Shown here: in pieces, positions 1-5,417 of the stretch
How the letters are laid out: each line of letters begins with the position of its first letter
Position numbering within the stretch: the first letter of the stretch is position 1
Assembly: GCA_030038035.1 (NCBI GenBank)
Contig: JASHPP010000591.1
Coordinates: 1-8,581, forward strand
Length of the DNA stretch: 8,581 nucleotides
Direction of reading: 5' to 3'
From: Trebonia sp.
GTDB lineage: Bacteria; Actinomycetota; Actinomycetes; Streptosporangiales; Streptosporangiaceae
Notes under the pieces: generated by a model
Told to the model about the DNA's origin: nothing
Seen by the model: only the letters and a program-made list of their open reading frames with translations
Databases searched by the model: none
Position numbers and translations under genes: made by a program

Positions 1-228
1 GGGAAGATCACCAAGTCCGGGGTCAACAAGGAGTTCCAGGACCAGGTCCGCGATCTCGTCAAGCCGGGAACGTCCGCGCTGTTCCTCATGGTCGAGAAGG
101 TGACCCCGGACAAGGCGGTCGAGGCGCTGAGCAAGTACGGCGGCACCGTGCTGAAGACCTCGCTGACGAAGGAAGGCGAGGAGCAGCTGCAGGAGGCACT
201 GCACGGCGGGAAGGTCCCGCAAAGCTGA
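1..228 (+). CDS. DUF1269 family protein, C-terminal part (5' end outside window)
   Basis: The first 75 codons of the window are open in frame 1 and end at a TGA (226-228). The visible protein has the typical end of DUF1269 proteins: a VNKEFQDQVRDLVKPGTSAL stretch, then LFLMVEKVTPDKAVEAL, then YGGTVLKTSLTKEGEEQLQEAL. Family members are usually about 150-180 residues, with a glycine-rich membrane-associated centre just before this part; that centre and the start codon lie to the left of the window. The biochemical role of DUF1269 is not established. Family members often sit near stress genes, so nothing more specific is claimed. A GC-rich inverted repeat follows the stop codon. The family call is by recognition of the motif pattern and is fairly secure; the function is unknown. 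Confidence 0.85.
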   Translation, partial: GKITKSGVNKEFQDQVRDLVKPGTSALFLMVEKVTPDKAVEALSKYGGTVLKTSLTKEGEEQLQEALHGGKVPQS

Positions 229-243
229 CCAGGCGCCAGGTGA

Positions 244-298
244 CGGACCGCCGGCGGTCCGCGGTCGCGGTCTTCCCGCCCGCGGCCGGGACCGCCGG
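244..298 (+). terminator. GC-rich inverted repeats, possible terminator of the DUF1269 gene
   Basis: Sixteen bases after the DUF1269 stop lies an 18-bp perfect palindrome (244-261, CGGACCGCCGGCGGTCCG). Its right part, 251-260 (CCGGCGGTCC), can instead pair with 289-298 (GGACCGCCGG), giving a 10-bp stem with a long loop. The two structures are mutually exclusive. There is no T-run, which is common for actinobacterial terminators. It could also be an operator for the regulator gene at 391. Confidence 0.4.
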
Positions 299-305
299 CA
301 GGCGC

Positions 306-359
306 GCGGGAAACGCGGCAAACGCGGCAAACGCGGGAAACGCGGCAAACGCGGGACAG
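306..359 (+). repeat. 9-bp tandem repeat upstream of the LAL regulator
   Basis: Five complete copies of a 9-bp unit run from 306 to 350, alternating between GCGGGAAAC and GCGGCAAAC. A sixth, decayed copy (GCGGGACAG) ends at 359. The order of variants is GGG, GGC, GGC, GGG, GGC, GGG(partial). The array ends about 30 nt before the start codon at 391, so it would lie in the promoter or leader of the regulator. The regular A-triplets every 9 bp stand out in very GC-rich DNA. Confidence 0.85.
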
Positions 360-390
360 CCGCCGGCGGCACGTTCGCGGACCACGACAG

Positions 391-2904
391 ATGCCTGACA
401 TCCCTGAGCCGCTGCTGACGGCGAAGCTGTCACCGCCGGAACTGCCGGGCTGGCTCGTGCCGCGCCCGAGAATCGACAGGTGCATCGACAAGGGCGTGCA
501 GCAGGGGACGGTCACCGTGGTCTCCGGCCCGCCCGGAGCGGGCAAGACCACGGCCCTCGCCCAGTGGCTGGCGGCCAGCCCGTGGCCCGGTCCGGTCGCC
601 TGGCTCACGCTGGACGACTACGACAACACCGCCGGCCGCTTCTGGCGCAACCTCGCGGCCGCGCTCGGCCGGGCAGGCATCTGCCCGGCCGCCGCCGGAT
701 CCGCCGGCGGCGGCGACGGGCCGCTGCTGATCGCACCGGCGCTGGCCGCGCAGCGGCCGCCCGCCGTCCTCGTGCTTGACGACCTGCACCTGCTCCGCGC
801 GCCTGAGCTTGCCGCCGGACTCGGCTACCTGCTGCGGCATGCCAAACCAGGGCTGCGCGTCGTGGCCGGCACCCGCGCCGAGCAGCCGCTGCCCCTGCAT
901 CGGTACCTGCTGACCGGGGATCTCACCGAGATCCGCGCCGGCCAGCTCGCCTTCACCGGCCCCGAGACCCGGCTGCTGCTCGAGCGGCACGACGTCGCGG
1001 CGTACCGGGAGGCGCTGATGCCGCTGGTGAAGAGGATGGAAGGCTGGGTGACCGGGCTGCGCTTGGTGGCGATCGCGCTGCGCGGCGATCCCGCCGCGGG
1101 GACCGCCGGCCCCGGCGACGTCGACCAGCTGATAGCCGGCTACCTGACCAGCGAGGCATACGACAGCCAGCCCAGGGCAACGCGGGACGTCCTGCTGCGC
1201 ACCAGCGTGCCCGAGCAGGTCACGCCCGACCTGGCGCGGGTGCTGGCGGACCGCGGCGCCGGCCGCGGCATGGCGTCCCTGCCGGAGCTCGTGCGCGCCA
1301 ACGTGTTCCTCCAGCCGGCCGGCGGCGGCTGGTACCGGTACCACCCGCTCTTTCGCGCCGTGCTGCAGGCGAGGCTGAGGGAGGAGGACCCCGCCCTGCT
1401 CGCCCGCCTGCTGCGGCGCACCGCCGAATGGCACCGCCAGCGCGGGCAGCTGGCCGACGCCGTGCGATACGCCGCAAGCGCGGGCGACGGCCAGCTCGCC
1501 GCGCGGATCGTCGTCGACGAACTCGCGGTGAGCCGCCTGCTTGATCCCGATCGCAGCCAGGCCCTGATCCAGGGCCTGGCCGATCTTCCCGCGCCTGCGG
1601 GGCATGTCCAGTCCAGGGACTGCGTGACCGCCGCCGCCCTGGCCGTCGCGCGTCATGATCGCCGATCGGCCGCCAGCTGGCTCGGCCGCGCGGACGACAT
1701 CCTGCGGCGGCTGCCCACGGACGCCGAGCTCACGTCGCGGCTGGCCGCCGCGCTCGTCAGGTTCGGCCTGGCCCGCTGCGACGGAGACGTGCCCGGGCTC
1801 GCCGCGGCCGCGGCTGAGCAGGGCCGGGTGCTGACCCAGCTGCCCGCCGATGTGCTGTCCAGCCATCAGGAGCTCGCGCCGCGCGCGCGCTCGAGCGAGG
1901 GCGAGGCGGCGCTGTGGGCTGGCCGGTTCGACGACGCGGAACAGGCTCTCGCGCAGGCCCTGGACCTGCCGTGCCCGCAGCCGGCCGCCGCGGTGCGGGC
2001 AGGCTGCCTCGGCCGGCTCGCCCTGGCGCAGGCGCTGCGCGGCCGGCTCGTGCGGGCAGGCGAGCTCGCCGGGAAGGCGGCGCAGGCTGACCCGGGGACC
2101 GCGTGCTGCGACGCGGACACCGGAGCACCGGTGAGCGTGCCCGCCGACATCGCGCTCGCCCTGGTCCACCTGGAGCGCCATGAACTGGCCCAGGTGCGGG
2201 CGGAGCTGCGCCGGGTAGACCTCGGCCTGCGCGCGTGCGAGGACTGGGCGGCCGGCGCGGTGGCAAGCCTGGCCGCAGCCTGGCTGCACCTGGCCGAAGG
2301 CCGCGTGGCGGACGCCGTCGCCATGCTCGGCTGCGCGCGGGACGGCTGGTCGCCCGCCGCGCGCCGGCAGCTTGGACACGTTCCCGCGCTCACCCCGGCC
2401 GAGCCCGCACGCGCGCCTGACCGCGCCGTTCTCGACCCCCTGCTCGTCGAGGCCAGGATCGGCTACGCCACCGGCGACGCCGTGGCGGGGCGTGCCTCGC
2501 TCGCGCGGGCGCTGCGCATCGCCCGCGCGGAGGACGTCCGGCTGCCGTTCGAGCTCGAGCACACCTGGCTGTTCCCCGTGCTGCGGGCCGACGCCGCACT
2601 CGCGCGCGGTTACCGCGCCTTGTCTCAGCCAGGCCCGGCACCACCGGGCGGCGCGCTGGGCTCGATCTCCGCCGCCATGGCCGGGCCCGCCGTGGCCGGG
2701 CCCGCCATGGTCGAGCCGCTGACCGAGCGGGAACAGGAGGTCCTGCGGCGCGTGGCGCAGTTGCTGAGCACCGCCGAGATAGCCGAAGAGCTCTACATTT
2801 CCGTCAACACCGTGAAAACACATCTCAAGAGCGTGCACCGCAAGCTCGCGGTCACCCACCGCAGGAAGGCCGTGCGCCGTGCCAGGCAGCTCAGGCTGCT
2901 CTAG
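391..2904 (+). CDS. LAL-type (MalT-like) LuxR-family transcriptional regulator
   Basis: Predicted large ATP-binding transcriptional regulator of 837 residues, within the usual 800-950 range of the LAL family. Near the N-terminus is a Walker A loop, GPPGAGKTT (residues 46-54), and a Walker B strand, VLVLDDLH (126-133). These are followed by the LAL-typical GTRAEQPLPLHR segment (160-171). The middle (about 200-760) is alanine- and leucine-rich helical sequence, as expected for the TPR-like ligand-sensing region. The last 61 residues (777-837) are a complete LuxR/GerE helix-turn-helix, from LTEREQEVL through EIAEELYISVNTVKTHL to KLAVTHRRKAV. Family members bind ATP and an inducer, then activate a target promoter; the inducer here is unknown. 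The ATG at 391 has no clear Shine-Dalgarno, so the start is only moderately sure. The gene converges on the DUF3040-like gene and shares its stop palindrome. A repetitive linker precedes the HTH. Confidence 0.93.
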   Translation: MPDIPEPLLTAKLSPPELPGWLVPRPRIDRCIDKGVQQGTVTVVSGPPGAGKTTALAQWLAASPWPGPVAWLTLDDYDNTAGRFWRNLAAALGRAGICPAAAGSAGGGDGPLLIAPALAAQRPPAVLVLDDLHLLRAPELAAGLGYLLRHAKPGLRVVAGTRAEQPLPLHRYLLTGDLTEIRAGQLAFTGPETRLLLERHDVAAYREALMPLVKRMEGWVTGLRLVAIALRGDPAAGTAGPGDVDQLIAGYLTSEAYDSQPRATRDVLLRTSVPEQVTPDLARVLADRGAGRGMASLPELVRANVFLQPAGGGWYRYHPLFRAVLQARLREEDPALLARLLRRTAEWHRQRGQLADAVRYAASAGDGQLAARIVVDELAVSRLLDPDRSQALIQGLADLPAPAGHVQSRDCVTAAALAVARHDRRSAASWLGRADDILRRLPTDAELTSRLAAALVRFGLARCDGDVPGLAAAAAEQGRVLTQLPADVLSSHQELAPRARSSEGEAALWAGRFDDAEQALAQALDLPCPQPAAAVRAGCLGRLALAQALRGRLVRAGELAGKAAQADPGTACCDADTGAPVSVPADIALALVHLERHELAQVRAELRRVDLGLRACEDWAAGAVASLAAAWLHLAEGRVADAVAMLGCARDGWSPAARRQLGHVPALTPAEPARAPDRAVLDPLLVEARIGYATGDAVAGRASLARALRIARAEDVRLPFELEHTWLFPVLRADAALARGYRALSQPGPAPPGGALGSISAAMAGPAVAGPAMVEPLTEREQEVLRRVAQLLSTAEIAEELYISVNTVKTHLKSVHRKLAVTHRRKAVRRARQLRLL
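2674..2718 (+). repeat. 15-bp in-frame tandem repeat encoding the linker before the HTH
   Basis: Three consecutive 15-bp units start at 2674, 2689 and 2704. The first two differ by one base (GCCATGGCCGGGCCC, GCCGTGGCCGGGCCC); the third is more diverged. They encode AMAGP-AVAGP-AMVEP, residues 762-776 of the LAL regulator, ending directly before the LuxR HTH at residue 777. The period is a multiple of three, so copy-number change would lengthen or shorten the linker without breaking the frame. Confidence 0.8.
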
Positions 2905-3107
2905 CTGGCGGCCCAGAGCGTGACCTTCTGCTTGACTCGCGCCGCGCGCCGGAACAATCCGGCGCGGATGCGCTCTACCCGCGGCATGGCCTCGAACACG
3001 CTGAGCTTGGCGAACATCGAGTACAGCCCCGCCAGGCGCGGATCGCTGCTTGTGATGCCTTGTTCGATCTCGCGAAGCTTGCGGCGTTCGCTGAGGGGCA
3101 GGCTCAT
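2901..3107 (-). CDS. short DUF3040-like protein
   Basis: A 68-residue protein. The N-terminal MSLPLSERRKLREIEQGI followed by DPRLAGLYSMF matches the opening of DUF3040 proteins (MPLSE...L..IE..L...DPRLA), and the FAKLSVFEAMPRVERI stretch resembles a conserved later part. Most family members are about 100-130 residues and carry a hydrophobic membrane segment after this point. This one instead ends in a basic tail (RAGLFRRAARVKQKVTLWAAS) with no membrane helix. The ATG at 3107 is chosen because a good Shine-Dalgarno (GGAGG on this strand, 3113-3117) lies 5 nt before it; the open frame continues upstream to 3353 without such support. The stop codon (2901-2903) overlaps that of the convergent regulator. 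Function is unknown. The family call is a motif match only. Confidence 0.75.
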   Translation of the reverse strand: MSLPLSERRKLREIEQGITSSDPRLAGLYSMFAKLSVFEAMPRVERIRAGLFRRAARVKQKVTLWAAS

Positions 3108-3112
3108 CGTGG

Positions 3113-3117
3113 CCTCC
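3113..3117 (-). promoter_or_regulatory. ribosome binding site of the DUF3040-like gene
   Basis: GGAGG on the minus strand, 5 nt before the ATG at 3107. It decides in favour of this start over the upstream in-frame codons that would give a 150-residue protein. Confidence 0.75.
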
Positions 3118-3200
3118 AGTCTCGTCCGGGTCGCTGACATTCTCGGCGCGCAGGTGGCACCGGACATCACCCGCCGCGGGTACCTGCCGGGCACCGGACT

Positions 3201-3238
3201 CTGCCCGCGGGCAGCCAGCAGACCACCCCGCGGGGGTG
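3201..3238. promoter_or_regulatory. two adjacent inverted repeats in the divergent spacer
   Basis: Within the 233-nt gap between the DUF3040-like gene (-) and the CMD-fold gene (+) lie two inverted repeats 9 nt apart. The first is a 14-bp perfect palindrome, CTGCCCGCGGGCAG (3201-3214). The second is CACCCC-GCG-GGGGTG (3224-3238). Both are centred on GCG-type cores. Paired dyads in a divergent spacer fit operator sites that serve both genes; hairpins in a leader RNA are an alternative. No sigma-70-like -35/-10 pair with normal spacing was found: a TTGACG at 3268-3273 is followed only 12 nt later by TAGTGC. Confidence 0.35.
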
Positions 3239-3300
3239 ACGTGCGGGCGCCGGCCGGCCGACCAGCCTTGACGTGAGACCGCCGATAGTGCCCGCCCCTC

Positions 3301-3327
3301 ATCGACGGAATCGACGGAATCGGCGGA
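3301..3327 (+). repeat. 9-bp tandem repeat next to the CMD ribosome binding site
   Basis: Three copies of a 9-bp unit: ATCGACGGA, ATCGACGGA, ATCGGCGGA. The last copy abuts the AAGGAG ribosome binding site at 3328-3333, so the array lies in the 5' leader of the gene at 3341. It has the same period as the array at 306-359 but a different sequence. Confidence 0.8.
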
Positions 3328-3333
3328 AAGGAG
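3328..3333 (+). promoter_or_regulatory. ribosome binding site of the CMD-fold gene
   Basis: AAGGAG, 7 nt before the ATG at 3341. It is the strongest Shine-Dalgarno in the left half of the window and fixes that start. Confidence 0.8.
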
Positions 3334-3340
3334 CCAACCG

Positions 3341-3721
3341 ATGACAAGTCCACTCAGGGCGCAGGTCGATGACGTGACCAGAGACGCGCTCATGGGGCTC
3401 TCGGCGGGCGACATCGACTTGCTGGCCGAGGGCCTGGAATACCGCGAGCAGTGGCGGCACACGAGCGGCCTGGACGCGCGCACGTTCTCGCTCGTCAAGA
3501 TAGCCGCCCTGGTGGCGCTCGACGCGCCCCCCGCGTCCTACCAGTGGCAGGTGGAAAACGCCGTGGCCGCGGGCGTCTCGCCCAAGGACATCCTGGGCGT
3601 GCTCTTCGCGATCGCGCCGCAGGTCGGCGGTCCCAAGGTGATGGCCGCGGCGCCCGAGATCATGCTCGCGCTCGGCCTGCCGCTGCCCGGCCAGTCGCCG
3701 GACGTGGACGCAGGAGGCTGA
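3341..3721 (+). CDS. carboxymuconolactone decarboxylase (CMD/AhpD-fold) family protein, cysteine-free
   Basis: A 126-residue protein of the usual single-domain CMD length. The LDARTFSLVKIAALVALDAP segment (44-63) corresponds to the conserved helix that follows 'L....rel..la.l.al'. The later AGVSPKDILGVLFAIAPQVG (76-95) and GPKVMAAAPEIMLALGL match the CMD 'G.t.eEi.evl......G.p.....a' pattern. AhpD-type members carry a redox CXXC; this protein has no cysteine at all. Its only histidine (residue 40) lies outside the core, and QWQVENAV stands where decarboxylases often have a histidine. Thiol peroxidase-type chemistry is therefore unlikely, and the substrate is unknown. The start is supported by AAGGAG 7 nt upstream. 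It is followed, 106 nt later on the same strand, by a GMC flavoprotein gene, with a small hairpin between. Fold assignment is fairly secure; an enzymatic role is not. Confidence 0.85.
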   Translation: MTSPLRAQVDDVTRDALMGLSAGDIDLLAEGLEYREQWRHTSGLDARTFSLVKIAALVALDAPPASYQWQVENAVAAGVSPKDILGVLFAIAPQVGGPKVMAAAPEIMLALGLPLPGQSPDVDAGG

Positions 3722-3747
3722 CCGGCCGGGACCGTAAAGCAAGAGCC

Positions 3748-3761
3748 GCGGGGAACCCCGC
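3748..3761 (+). terminator. small hairpin after the CMD-fold gene
   Basis: GCGGGGAACCCCGC, 27 nt after the CMD stop, is a perfect inverted repeat around AA (realistically a 5-bp stem with a 4-nt loop). No T-run follows, so it is at best a weak or U-less terminator. If functional it would separate the CMD and GMC genes transcriptionally. Confidence 0.3.
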
Positions 3762-3827
3762 CCGCTCGCCGTCTCGCCTGGCTTCATCCGCAAGGGGTGA
3801 GGTTAGGCGGCGCATGCGCGTGCGAAT

Positions 3828-5417
3828 GTGACAGTTGTGGCGGAGGAGTTCGACATCATCATCGTCGGGAGTGGTGCAGGGGGCGGGACTCTGGCGCACA
3901 CGCTGGCCCCTACGGGGAAGCGGATCTTGATCATAGAACGCGGCGGGTTCGCGCCGATGGCCCGGCAGGGCAGCGCGCAGACCGCGGAGACGTGGTACGA
4001 CGCGCACGGCCGCCCGTTCTCGCCTGCCGTCCACTACTACGTGGGCGGCGCCACCAAGGTGTACGGCGCGGCGTTGTGCAGGCTCCGCCCGATGGACTTC
4101 GCCAGCATCGGTCACATCGACGGCGCGTCCCCGGCGTGGCCGTTCGGCTATGCCGAGTTCGAGCCCTGGTACGACAAGGCGGAGTGGCTGTACCAGGTGC
4201 ACGGCAAGCACGGGGAGGACCCCACCGAGGGTTCCTGGTCGCTGGAGTACCTGTGGCCTCCGGTCACCCACGACCCGATCGTTCAGCAGCTCGCCGACGA
4301 GCTGACCCTGGCCGGCTATCAGCCCTTCCACACGCCGACAGGCGTGCTGCCCGGCGAGCCGGACCCGCCGGGGCCGGCGACGGGGACGGGGACGGGGGCG
4401 CGGCAAGCCGGCCCCGGCCGGTGCGCCCGCTGCGGCACGAGCGATGGTTCCCCGTGCGTGCGGCACGCCAGGGCGGACGCGGACGTCATCGCGGTGCGAC
4501 CGCTGCTCGACCTCCCGAACGTCACCCTGCTTGTCGGCGCCGAGGTCACCCGGCTGGAGACCGACTCCCGTGGCCGGTCGGTCACCGGTGTCGTGGCCAC
4601 CCGCGCCGGCGCGCGCGAGGTGTACCGCGGCGACATCGTGGTGCTCGCCGCGGGCGCAGTCAACTCCGCGAGGATCCTGCTCGGGTCCGCGTGCGAGGCC
4701 CACCCGGGCGGGCTGGGCAACGGATCGGGGCAGGTTGGCCGCAACCTCATGTGCCACAACCACACTGACGTGACGTGCGTTGTCAAGGGGCCTCATTGCG
4801 CCGGATTCCAGGAGACCCTCGGCCTGAACGACTTCTATCTCGGCGGCCGTCAGGCGAGGTGGCCGCTCGGCAGCATCCAGCTGCTCGCCGGCCGCGCCGT
4901 CGGTTTCCGGCTGACCACCGAGGACCTGCCCAGGCCGGCCAACCGGGTCACCGTCGATGGCCAGGGCCGGGTGCGCCTGGCGCACGTCGCCACTGGCGAC
5001 GGGGCGGCCCGGCTGCTCTACCGGAGCCTGCGCACGATGCTGAGCGGAACGAAGATGATCGCGCAGGCGGCCCCGAGCGGACCGGCCAGGGGCGGCCCCC
5101 CCGCCGCGGATTACGCGGGCACCTGCCGGGCGGGCGCCGACCCGGCCACCTCCGTCCTTGACCCGAGCTGCCGGGCGCACGAACTGGACAACCTGTACGT
5201 CGTCGACGCCAGCTTCTTTCCGAGCATCGGCGCGGTGAGCCCGGCGCTGACGATCATGGCGAACGCCATCCGGGTCGGCGAGCACCTGGCGGCACGGCTG
5301 TGCTGCGCGCCGGCGGCCGGCGCGCTGACGGCACGCGACAGGCCCAGTGAGCTGACGTCGGTGGGTCTTTCGGTCAGGCAGGCCCGTGATCTAGCGCTTC
5401 CCGCCAGCGGTTGGTGA
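3828..5417 (+). CDS. GMC-family oxidoreductase with altered active-site residues
   Basis: FAD-dependent GMC-type flavoprotein of 529 residues. The N-terminal Rossmann motif GSGAGGG (14-20) and acidic residue E37 in LIIERGG bind FAD. GGATKVYGAALCRLRPMDF (73-91) is the family's flavin-contacting loop. NVTLLVGAEVTRLE and VVLAAGAVNSARILLGSA are the later FAD-domain strands, and the C-terminal CRAHELDNLYVVDASFFPS is typical. The usual catalytic pair, His in 'HQxGT' and Asn/His in 'NPxLTI', reads D428 (DYAGTC) and S471 (SPALTI). The region between LGSIQLLAGR and AVGFRLTTEDLP also looks shorter than in relatives I recall. Oxidation of an alcohol or sugar is the family role, but activity here is doubtful. 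The GTG at 3828 is used because an in-frame TAG lies at 3804; GTG 3837 is the alternative, and neither has a clear Shine-Dalgarno. The 3' end overlaps nadE by 44 nt. Confidence 0.9.
   Translation: MTVVAEEFDIIIVGSGAGGGTLAHTLAPTGKRILIIERGGFAPMARQGSAQTAETWYDAHGRPFSPAVHYYVGGATKVYGAALCRLRPMDFASIGHIDGASPAWPFGYAEFEPWYDKAEWLYQVHGKHGEDPTEGSWSLEYLWPPVTHDPIVQQLADELTLAGYQPFHTPTGVLPGEPDPPGPATGTGTGARQAGPGRCARCGTSDGSPCVRHARADADVIAVRPLLDLPNVTLLVGAEVTRLETDSRGRSVTGVVATRAGAREVYRGDIVVLAAGAVNSARILLGSACEAHPGGLGNGSGQVGRNLMCHNHTDVTCVVKGPHCAGFQETLGLNDFYLGGRQARWPLGSIQLLAGRAVGFRLTTEDLPRPANRVTVDGQGRVRLAHVATGDGAARLLYRSLRTMLSGTKMIAQAAPSGPARGGPPAADYAGTCRAGADPATSVLDPSCRAHELDNLYVVDASFFPSIGAVSPALTIMANAIRVGEHLAARLCCAPAAGALTARDRPSELTSVGLSVRQARDLALPASGW
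4370..4398 (+). repeat. G-run repeat within the GMC gene (possible G-quadruplex)
   Basis: Four runs of at least four G occur at 4370-4373, 4382-4385, 4388-4391 and 4394-4398, separated by 8, 2 and 2 nt. The right part is an ACGGGG 6-bp repeat that encodes the low-complexity TGTGTG stretch (residues 185-190). The arrangement meets the usual pattern for an intramolecular G-quadruplex on the + strand, which is also the coding strand. Confidence 0.6.

Noticed and set aside
306..359. CRISPR array
   Set aside because: The units are 9 bp and directly adjacent, without spacers; this is a simple tandem repeat.
2920..3276. 118-codon + strand frame opposite the DUF3040-like gene
   Set aside because: No ribosome binding site, no recognisable motif, and it lies antisense to a gene with a strong Shine-Dalgarno and family match.
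3268..3291. TTGACG ... TAGTGC as a promoter for the CMD-fold gene
   Set aside because: Spacing of 12 nt is too short for a sigma-70-type promoter, and no better -10 lies at 16-18 nt.
430..3498. Very long (1022-codon) antisense open frame over the LAL regulator and DUF3040-like gene
   Set aside because: In very GC-rich DNA the antisense frame aligned with third codon positions lacks stops. The translation shows no recognisable domain and is rich in Arg, Gly, Ala and Pro, while the opposite strand has a clear full-length LAL protein.
3660..5285. 541-codon antisense open frame over the GMC gene
   Set aside because: Shadow of the GMC coding frame; low-complexity composition, no motif.
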